Source: Frankiales bacterium
Lineage (GTDB): Bacteria; Actinomycetota; Actinomycetes; Mycobacteriales; SCTD01
NCBI GenBank assembly: GCA_004299215.1
Contig: SCTD01000314.1
Span: 1-5,107, forward strand
Direction: 5' to 3'
Length of the DNA stretch: 5,107 nt
Translations under genes and position numbers: made by a program
In this document: positions 1 to 5,000 of the stretch, piece after piece
How positions within the stretch are numbered: the stretch's first letter is position 1
How the letters are laid out: the number at the start of each line of letters is the position of its first letter
Notes under the pieces: generated by a model
Told to the model about the DNA's origin: nothing
Database searches by the model: none
What the model saw: only the letters and a program-made list of their open reading frames with translations

Positions 1-17
1 CGCTGGGGGAGGCGTGA
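1..17 (+). CDS. 3' end of an unseen upstream gene (partial)
   Basis: Reading the frame that contains positions 3-17 gives Leu-Gly-Glu-Ala followed by TGA at 15-17. This stop overlaps the GTG start of the next gene (14-16) in a GTGA arrangement, exactly the junction seen again at 1303-1306 between the next two genes. That repetition is the only reason to believe a real gene ends here; five codons say nothing about its product. If real, it is the promoter-proximal neighbour of the GH84 gene in the same operon and a candidate for a second ATPase (LivF) or another glycan-related enzyme. Confidence 0.35.
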
Positions 18-1306
18 GCCCGAGCTGGCACGGCGTCCTCGAGGGCTTCTACGGCCCGCCGTACGACGACGCCGCGCGGCTGGACCTCGTGCGCTGGCTG
101 CCGTCGGTGGGTGGGCGCGACTACGTCTACGCGCCGAAGGACGACCCCTGGCAGCGCGCTCGGTGGCGGGAGCCCTACCCGCCCGACCGCACGGCCCACT
201 TCCGGGAGCTGCTCGCCGTGGCCGCCGAGGCGGGCGTGCGGCTCGGGTTCGTGATCTCGCCCGGCCTGGACTGGCAGCCCGGTGACGAGGCGGCGCTGAT
301 CGCCAAGGTGCAGGCCTTCTACGACCTCGGGGCGCGCCGCCTCGGGATCGCCTTCGACGACGTCGCCCCCGGCGGCGCCGAGCTGGGACGGGTCCACGGC
401 GCCGCGGTGGCGGCAGCCGCGGCCGCGCTGCCCGAGGACGTCACCTGGTCGGCGTGCCCCGTCGACTACGGCACCGACCGTGTGACCTCCTACCTCCGGG
501 CGTTCTCGGACGCCCTGCCTCCCGACGCCGACCTGTTCTGGACCGGCCCGGCTGTCCTGTCGGCGGAGGTCCCCACCGAGATGGCCATCGACCTGTCGTC
601 ACAGCTCGGTCGACGGCTGGTGCTGGCGGACAACTTCCCGGTCTCCGACGGGGCGATGTCCGGGGTGCTGCACCTCGGTCCCTACCCGTACCGCCCGCGC
701 GACCTGCCCGCCGCTGTCGGCGGTCTGCTGCTCAACCTGGGACCGCTGCCGGTCGCCGGTCGCCTGCCCGCCGCGGCGGCGCTGCGCTGGTGGAGCGATC
801 CGGGACGGGATCGCACCGAGGTCTGGGAGGAGGAGCTGGCCGGTCTGCCCGGCCTCGCTCCGCTGGCCCGGGCCTGCCGCTCCTGGCTGTGCGAACCGGG
901 ACCGGACGACGAGCTCCTCGACTGGGCTCGAGCCGCGCTGGACGGCGACAGGCGCTTCGAGCAGTGGCTCGCTGCAGGCTGCCGTGACGCGCTGCCGCCG
1001 GCGTGGGTCGCCGACCTCGAGCCGTGGCTGCAGGCATGGGAGTGGCACGCGATGGCGGTGCCGCTGCTGCTGGCCTCGTTGCGCGCCGGCGACGGACCTG
1101 GTGGAGCCTTCACGGTCGCCGAGGTGTGGCGGCGTGGGCTCGCCATGGAACGGCAGCTCTTCGGGATCCGGTGGGCGTACTACCCGCTGACGCTGCGCGA
1201 CGGCGACGTCGAGCGCGCCGACCCTCGCGGGCTGGTGCGCGGCGACACCCTGCTCGACATGCTGTGCCGTGAGGCGCTGGGACGACTGACAGGAGAGCTG
1301 CCGTGA
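14..1306 (+). CDS. GH84 family glycoside hydrolase (O-GlcNAcase / beta-N-acetylglucosaminidase-like), cytoplasmic
   Basis: This 430-residue protein carries a GH84 catalytic barrel from residue 6 to about 255, then a Trp-rich, helical C-terminal region (about 260-430) of unknown role. Visible family motifs are GVLEGFYG (7-14), YVYAPKDDPW (37-46), WREPYP (51-56), ISPGLDW (81-87), FDDV (114-117), FWTGP (175-179), DNFPVSD (206-212) and LGPY (221-224). From known GH84 structures, Asp115-Asp116 are the catalytic pair for substrate-assisted hydrolysis of beta-GlcNAc. Lys42, Tyr152, Asn207, Asp212 and Asn241 fit the sugar-contacting residues. The Trp two residues before the conserved Asn is Ala205 here. 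There is no signal peptide or membrane segment, so the protein should stay in the cytoplasm, whereas classical bacterial GH84 enzymes are large and secreted. The frame is open to the left edge. GTG at 14 is chosen for its GTGA overlap with the upstream stop; GGGGGAGG at 5-12 lies unusually close to it. The family call is firm, the substrate is not. Confidence 0.88.
   Translation: MSPSWHGVLEGFYGPPYDDAARLDLVRWLPSVGGRDYVYAPKDDPWQRARWREPYPPDRTAHFRELLAVAAEAGVRLGFVISPGLDWQPGDEAALIAKVQAFYDLGARRLGIAFDDVAPGGAELGRVHGAAVAAAAAALPEDVTWSACPVDYGTDRVTSYLRAFSDALPPDADLFWTGPAVLSAEVPTEMAIDLSSQLGRRLVLADNFPVSDGAMSGVLHLGPYPYRPRDLPAAVGGLLLNLGPLPVAGRLPAAAALRWWSDPGRDRTEVWEEELAGLPGLAPLARACRSWLCEPGPDDELLDWARAALDGDRRFEQWLAAGCRDALPPAWVADLEPWLQAWEWHAMAVPLLLASLRAGDGPGGAFTVAEVWRRGLAMERQLFGIRWAYYPLTLRDGDVERADPRGLVRGDTLLDMLCREALGRLTGELP
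1291..1295 (+). promoter_or_regulatory. Ribosome binding site for the LivG-like gene
   Basis: AGGAG lies seven bases before GTG 1303, inside the end of the GH84 coding region. It supports that start and the GTGA overlap (GTG 1303-1305, TGA 1304-1306), which implies translational coupling of the two genes. Confidence 0.75.
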
Positions 1307-2091
1307 CGGTGCTGGAGGCGAGGGGGATCGCGGTCTCCTTCGGTGGGGTCACAGCGCTGCGGGGGGTCGACCTGCAGGTGGACGCGGGCGAGGTCGTGGG
1401 CGTCATCGGTGCGAACGGCGCCGGCAAGACCACGCTGTTCGACTGCCTGTCGGGGATCACCGCCTGTGAGGGGAGCGTCGTCCTCGACGGCGAGGACGTC
1501 TCCAAGGCCGCGGTGCACGAGCGGGCGCGGGCGGGACTCGGGCGGTCCTTCCAGGACGCCCGGCTGTTCCACTCGATGACGGTGCTCGACACGCTTCGCA
1601 CGGCGAGCGAGCGGCACCGTCCGGTCGGCTCCTCGTTGATCGGCACGCTGCTCGGCGGTCGCGCGGCGCGAGAGGGCGAGCAGGTCGCCACCCGCAGCGC
1701 CGAGGAGCTGGTCGAGGTGTTCGCGCTCGGCGGCTATCGCGACAAGCTGGTGGGAGAGCTCTCCACCGGCACGCGCCGCATCATCGACCTGGCCTGCCTG
1801 CTCATCCAGCGACCCAAGGTGGTCCTGCTGGACGAGCCGTCGTCGGGCATCGCGCAGCGCGAGACCGAGCAGCTCGCGCCGCTGCTGCTGCGCGTGCGCG
1901 ACGAGCTCGGCTGCGGCCTCGTCCTGATCGAGCACGACATGCCGCTGGTGCTGTCGCTCGCCAGCCGGCTCTACGCGCTCGAGACCGGACGGGTGATCGC
2001 CGAGGGCGACCCGCAGTCCGTGGTGCGGGACCCGGCCGTGGTGCGGTCCTACCTCGGCGACGACCCGGACGCCATCAACCGCTCCGGCTGA
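1303..2091 (+). CDS. Liv-type ABC transporter ATP-binding protein (LivG-like)
   Basis: A 262-residue nucleotide-binding subunit that would power import through LivH/LivM-type permeases at the inner face of the membrane. Walker A is GANGAGKT (36-43), the Q-loop Gln is 84, the signature is LSTGT (153-157), and Walker B is VVLLDEP (173-179) with catalytic Glu178. The D-loop region follows (SSGIAQRE, 180-187), and the switch His is 211 in LIEHDM. The length, the GRSFQDARLF stretch near 80-89 and the IEHDMPLV and YLGDD endings are typical of LivG rather than the shorter LivF. The signature has Thr-Gly-Thr in place of Gly-Gly-Gln, a variant I associate with actinobacterial Liv ATPases. The gene is translationally coupled to the GH84 gene. 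The matching binding protein and permease lie about 1.3 kb away beyond an antiparallel regulator, so pairing with them is an inference. The transported substrate cannot be read from this subunit. Confidence 0.93.
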   Translation: MTVLEARGIAVSFGGVTALRGVDLQVDAGEVVGVIGANGAGKTTLFDCLSGITACEGSVVLDGEDVSKAAVHERARAGLGRSFQDARLFHSMTVLDTLRTASERHRPVGSSLIGTLLGGRAAREGEQVATRSAEELVEVFALGGYRDKLVGELSTGTRRIIDLACLLIQRPKVVLLDEPSSGIAQRETEQLAPLLLRVRDELGCGLVLIEHDMPLVLSLASRLYALETGRVIAEGDPQSVVRDPAVVRSYLGDDPDAINRSG

Positions 2092-2095
2092 GCGA

Positions 2096-2119
2096 CGCCG
2101 CGAGCACGCTCAGGCGGCG
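2096..2119. terminator. GC-rich hairpin between convergent genes, possible bidirectional terminator
   Basis: CGCCGC at 2096-2101 pairs with GCGGCG at 2114-2119. Inside it, GAG at 2102-2104 pairs with CTC at 2109-2111 around a four-base loop (CACG), leaving a two-base bulge (2112-2113). The nine-pair stem spans the short gap between the LivG-like stop (2091) and the ROK stop (2110-2112), where a terminator serving both strands would be expected. There is no T-tract on either side, so it is not a canonical intrinsic terminator; actinobacterial terminators often lack one. In GC-rich DNA such stems also arise by chance. Confidence 0.35.
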
Positions 2120-3285
2120 AGGGCGAAGCGCTGGGACAGGACGAGGGCGGCGGCGCCGAGCAGTCCGGCGTCCTGGTCGAGCGAGGACAGGACGACCTCG
2201 ACGTCGTCGCGTACGTGGGGGAGCGAGCGGGCGGACAACCGGTCGGCGATCAGCGAGCGCAGCACCTCGCCGCCGCCCACGACGTCGCCGTGCAGCAGCA
2301 GCCGTGACGGTCCGAGCAGGTGCACCAGGGTGGCGAGGCCTACTGCGATGTGGTCGGCGTAGCGGGCGAGCAGGTGCGCCGCCGCGCCTTCACGCAGGGC
2401 GACGAGCCCGGCGGCGTCCAGTGACCGGGCGCCCGGGAGGCCGGCGGCGGCAGCCTCCCGCCGCAGCCAGCGCAGCGTGGCGACGGTCTCCCAGCATCCG
2501 GTGAGCCCGCAGTGGCACGTCTCGCCGTCGAGCTGGACGACCGTGTGCCCGAGCTCGCCGACGGCGCCGTCCGCGCCGCGGTAGAGCTCGCCGTCCAGGA
2601 CCAGGCCGACGCCGAGTCCCGCGCCGGTCTGCACCGAGGCGAAGGTGGCGACGCCGCGTCCATCGCCGAACCACTTCTCGCCGAGGGCCTGGGCCCGCGC
2701 GTCGTTGTCGACGAGCACCGGCAGCCCGAACGCCTCCTCGAGGGACTCCGACAGGTGACGGCCGACTGCCCCGGGGAGCGGGCCGGAGCCCACGACGGAA
2801 CCGGTCGCGGGGTCGCAGACGCCGGGGACGGCGACACCGATCCCGAGCACCTCGGCAGGCGCGGCGACGACGACCTGTCGCACCCCCTCCAGCACGGCGG
2901 CCACGAGCGTCCTGGTTGCAGCGGACGCCGTCGTGCACGCCACCTCGACCCGGGCGAGGACGTCCCCGCGTGCGTTGACGAGGGCTGCCTCGACAGCGTC
3001 AGCCGAGAAGGACACCGCGGCGCACAGCCCGGCGTCGACGCGGAACCACAGTGGTCGGCCGGGCTTCCCGACCCGGCCCGCCTCGCGGACGGGATCGGTC
3101 TGCTCGAGCAGGCCGTCGTCCACCAGCCCCTGGGCGATGGTCCCGATGGTCGCCCGGGGGACTCCGGCGAGTCGCGCCAGCTCGGCACGCGACAGCGGCC
3201 CGTGGTCGCACAGGGCGCGCAGCACGCGGGACCGGTTGACGTCACCGATCTGCCGGTTGCTGAGCAGGACCGTCGGGCTCGACAC
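2110..3285 (-). CDS. ROK-family transcriptional regulator (NagC/XylR/Mlc type)
   Basis: A 391-residue protein from the preferred GTG at 3285. Residues 17-62 form a winged helix-turn-helix (NRSRVLRALCDHG, then SRAELARLAGVPRATI), followed by the GKPGRPLWF wing (73-81). The ROK domain follows: GIGVAVPGVCDP (148-159), VDNDARAQALGE (192-203), TGAGLGVG (220-227) and GELGH (243-247). CHCGLTGCWE (257-266) gives, with His247, the family zinc site (Cys257, Cys259, Cys264). Asn194, Asp195, Glu244, His247 and Glu266 match residues that contact the sugar in ROK glucokinases and regulators. The N-terminal kinase phosphate loop (DIGGTK type) is absent, so it should sense a sugar rather than phosphorylate one. 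It is divergent from the binding-protein operon and convergent with the LivG-like gene, so it probably represses the transport operon and itself. Upstream starts at TTG 3318 (402 residues) and GTG 3297 are possible but lack a good ribosome site. The inducer is unknown; an amino sugar is a guess from the GH84 neighbour. Confidence 0.92.
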   Translation of the reverse strand: MSSPTVLLSNRQIGDVNRSRVLRALCDHGPLSRAELARLAGVPRATIGTIAQGLVDDGLLEQTDPVREAGRVGKPGRPLWFRVDAGLCAAVSFSADAVEAALVNARGDVLARVEVACTTASAATRTLVAAVLEGVRQVVVAAPAEVLGIGVAVPGVCDPATGSVVGSGPLPGAVGRHLSESLEEAFGLPVLVDNDARAQALGEKWFGDGRGVATFASVQTGAGLGVGLVLDGELYRGADGAVGELGHTVVQLDGETCHCGLTGCWETVATLRWLRREAAAAGLPGARSLDAAGLVALREGAAAHLLARYADHIAVGLATLVHLLGPSRLLLHGDVVGGGEVLRSLIADRLSARSLPHVRDDVEVVLSSLDQDAGLLGAAALVLSQRFALAA

Positions 3286-3289
3286 CGAA

Positions 3290-3294
3290 CTCCT
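3290..3294 (-). promoter_or_regulatory. Ribosome binding site that decides the ROK start
   Basis: Read on the minus strand, AGGAG at 3294-3290 stands four bases before GTG 3285-3283. The spacing is a little short but the match is clean, while TTG 3318 and GTG 3297 have no comparable site. This favours the 391-residue product. Confidence 0.55.
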
Positions 3295-3298
3295 CACG

Positions 3299-3326
3299 TT
3301 GACAAGCGATCCGCACAATGTAATCT
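3299..3326 (+). promoter_or_regulatory. Candidate promoter of the binding-protein/permease operon
   Basis: TTGACA at 3299-3304 is a perfect -35 consensus. After a 16-base spacer, TAATCT at 3321-3326 fits the actinobacterial TAnnnT form of the -10 box; the overlapping TGTAAT (3319-3324) looks closer to consensus but leaves only 14 bases. Transcription would start near 3333, giving a leader of about 45 bases before ATG 3378. The region is clearly richer in A and T than the flanking genes. No convincing -35/-10 pair was found on the minus strand for the ROK gene, although TACATT (3322-3317) could be a -10. Confidence 0.5.
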
Positions 3327-3335
3327 GCTGCTACA
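3319..3335. promoter_or_regulatory. Possible operator: TGTA-N9-TACA dyad over the -10 region
   Basis: TGTA (3319-3322) and TACA (3332-3335) form an inverted repeat with a nine-base centre, lying over the proposed -10 box and start site. A repressor bound here would block the forward promoter, and the site is central to the 92-bp divergent region. The arms are only four bases, so chance is a real alternative. It is not recognisably the NagC/Mlc operator of enterobacteria. Confidence 0.25.
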
Positions 3336-3347
3336 AATTCTGCTGCT
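3324..3347. repeat. Direct repeat TCTGCTGCT, two copies 15 bp apart
   Basis: TCTGCTGCT occurs at 3324-3332 and again at 3339-3347. The bases just before differ by one position (AA versus AT). The copies lie downstream of the proposed -10 box, in the leader of the binding-protein gene, and the first overlaps the TGTA/TACA dyad. It could be a binding site for the ROK protein or simply a slippage-derived CTG-like repeat. Confidence 0.5.
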
Positions 3348-3364
3348 TCTCTTCATCCTGCCCT

Positions 3365-3369
3365 GAAGG
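3365..3369 (+). promoter_or_regulatory. Ribosome binding site that decides the binding-protein start
   Basis: GAAGG ends eight bases before ATG 3378, a normal spacing. The in-frame GTG at 3369 overlaps this site and has no ribosome site of its own, so ATG 3378 is preferred. Confidence 0.6.
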
Positions 3370-3377
3370 TGACGAGC

Positions 3378-5000
3378 ATGACGGACCACCGGGCCACGCC
3401 CGTCGCCATCGCCGCGGTCGCCGTGCTGGTGACGTCGCTGCTGTCGGTCGGCCAGGTGAAGTACGAGCTCCAGCAGGCCCGGCCCGTCGACGGTGAGGTC
3501 CTCGCCGACGGTCAGCCCCCGGGCGAGGACGGGTCCGCGCCCGCCATCGACCCTGCGACCGGCCTGCCCTCGGCCGCCCCCACCGCGAGCGTCGCTGCAA
3601 CCGGTGCGCCCGTCCCTGTCGGCAAGCCGGGGGCAGCCGGCGCCCCGAGCGCGGGCTCGAGCGCTCCGGGCAGCGTGCCGACCACGGTGCGCCCCGGCGA
3701 GGTCGTCCGGATCCCCGACTACGGGCTGCGGACCCAGGGCGTGACGCCCACCAGCGTCAAGATCGGCCTCGACTACGCCAAGTCCGGCTGCGGTGACGCC
3801 GGCGCGCTGGAGGCCGCACTCGGCCCGGCCGTCGTCGGTGACCCCGAGAAGGCGGTCAAGGCCTTCACCAACCACGTCAACGACACCGGCGGCGTGCGCG
3901 GGCGCAAGCTCTCCGTCGTCACCGTGGACCACGGCGGGCTGCAGTGTCCCGAGAAGCACAGCGCTGCCGCGATCGAGATGGTGGACCAGCACAAGGTCTT
4001 CATGGCGCTCGTCGGCCTCCACCCGGTCGGGGACGCGGTGCTGCAGCGCAAGATCCCGATCTTCGGCGGGCGGGCGAGCAAGGCCGAGCAGAAGGCCCGT
4101 GGGATCGGGCAGTTCCAGCTCTTCCAGGACGTCGACAGCGACTTCGCCAACTGGGCGAGCTTCGGCCGCCACTACCTCGGCACGGCGCCGGCCGGCCCCA
4201 TCGAGAAGCGGGCCTGCCTGGTCCACCCGGACACCGAGGACTTCAACAACCAGGAGAAGATCCTGGTCGCCAGGATGAAGGCCGAGGGGCTGGCCTTCGC
4301 CGACGTCATCCGGTACGCCGACGACGCCTCGACCGGTCAGCAGCAGGCGACCGCTGCGGTGATCCGGATGAAGGGCAAGTGCGGCCAGGTCTGGTTCGTC
4401 GCCAACAACGCGATCGGCATGATCTTCTTCAGCAACGCCGCAGAGCAGCAGGACTGGCACCCGATCTACACCTTCACCGGGCGGACCGCTCTCATCGACG
4501 CGGCCCTCGGCGGCTCGCTGATGAACCAGAACCAGTGGGAGAACGCCATCGGTCTCTCGCCCCGCATCAAGCCCGGTGACCACCCCACCGAGGGCAACTG
4601 CAAGAAGACCTACGAGAAGTACTACCCCGGCGACGGGCAGTCCGGCTCGGCGTCCGTGCTGGTCGCGTGCATCGGCATCCTGACGTCGACCGAGGCGATG
4701 GAGCGGGCGATCGACCTCACAGGGGTGCTCACCGCCAACTCGCTGCAGGTGGGTGTCAACGCCATCAAGCGCGACTTCTACTACGACGCGCACGTCCCGA
4801 TGACCTACACCGTCCCGACCAGCCTGAGCCAGCCGTTCGACTTCAACGGCTACGACCACCAGACGGTCGTGAGGTGGAACCGCAGCGCCGGCGACTACAG
4901 CTTCCCCGAGTACCCCATGTACTGGTCGCGCTTCGGTGCCGGGAAGTCGGGGGGCGAGGACCTGCGCCCGCTGTTCGACGACACCTGGAAGAAGCCCTAG
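3378..5000 (+). CDS. Liv-type ABC transporter substrate-binding protein, membrane-anchored or secreted
   Basis: A 540-residue extracytoplasmic solute receptor that would hand its ligand to the permease encoded next. Residues 8-27 form a hydrophobic segment (signal peptide or uncleaved anchor). Residues 36-108 are a low-complexity linker rich in Pro, Ala, Gly and Ser. The periplasmic-binding fold (Peripla_BP_6 type) starts near GVTPTSVKIGL (121-131) and runs to the end. Its first lobe shows the family pattern KAVKAFTNHVNDTGGVRGRKL (158-178), in which the NDTGGVRG turn is diagnostic, then an MVDQHKV helix-strand. It is longer than ordinary LivJ-type proteins (roughly 370-420 residues), mostly because of the linker. 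There is no lipobox Cys after the hydrophobic segment, so it is not a lipoprotein. Six Cys (138, 190, 280, 335, 408, 431), all in the folded part, could form disulfides outside the cell. It starts a plus-strand operon divergent from the ROK gene. Ligand unknown; Liv-type receptors bind amino acids, amides, urea, aromatic acids and others. Confidence 0.88.
   Translation: MTDHRATPVAIAAVAVLVTSLLSVGQVKYELQQARPVDGEVLADGQPPGEDGSAPAIDPATGLPSAAPTASVAATGAPVPVGKPGAAGAPSAGSSAPGSVPTTVRPGEVVRIPDYGLRTQGVTPTSVKIGLDYAKSGCGDAGALEAALGPAVVGDPEKAVKAFTNHVNDTGGVRGRKLSVVTVDHGGLQCPEKHSAAAIEMVDQHKVFMALVGLHPVGDAVLQRKIPIFGGRASKAEQKARGIGQFQLFQDVDSDFANWASFGRHYLGTAPAGPIEKRACLVHPDTEDFNNQEKILVARMKAEGLAFADVIRYADDASTGQQQATAAVIRMKGKCGQVWFVANNAIGMIFFSNAAEQQDWHPIYTFTGRTALIDAALGGSLMNQNQWENAIGLSPRIKPGDHPTEGNCKKTYEKYYPGDGQSGSASVLVACIGILTSTEAMERAIDLTGVLTANSLQVGVNAIKRDFYYDAHVPMTYTVPTSLSQPFDFNGYDHQTVVRWNRSAGDYSFPEYPMYWSRFGAGKSGGEDLRPLFDDTWKKP

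Noticed and set aside
1110..1935. Minus-strand frames opposite the GH84 end and the LivG-like gene.
   Set aside because: The plus strand carries complete Walker A, signature, Walker B and H-loop motifs; the antisense frames show only Arg/Ser/Ala-rich sequence with no recognisable fold.
3306..3314. Short inverted repeat GCG-ATC-CGC between the -35 and -10 boxes, considered as an operator.
   Set aside because: Three-base arms with a three-base centre are expected by chance in this GC-rich sequence.
3286..3318. Extended ROK N-terminus starting at TTG 3318 or GTG 3297.
   Set aside because: Neither start has a clear ribosome site, the extra residues precede the family's usual N-terminus, and the longer form would begin inside the forward promoter. 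GTG 3285 has AGGAG just upstream.
2340..3366. Other long frames on both strands across the ROK gene.
   Set aside because: The ROK frame has the HTH and the complete zinc/sugar motifs. The others are low-complexity Arg/Pro/Ala sequence, and the plus-strand one runs through the promoter region.
3516..3700. Pro/Ala/Gly-rich stretch of the receptor, considered as a frameshifted or non-coding segment.
   Set aside because: The frame stays open through it, GC remains high at third codon positions, and such linkers are common between an export segment and a binding domain.
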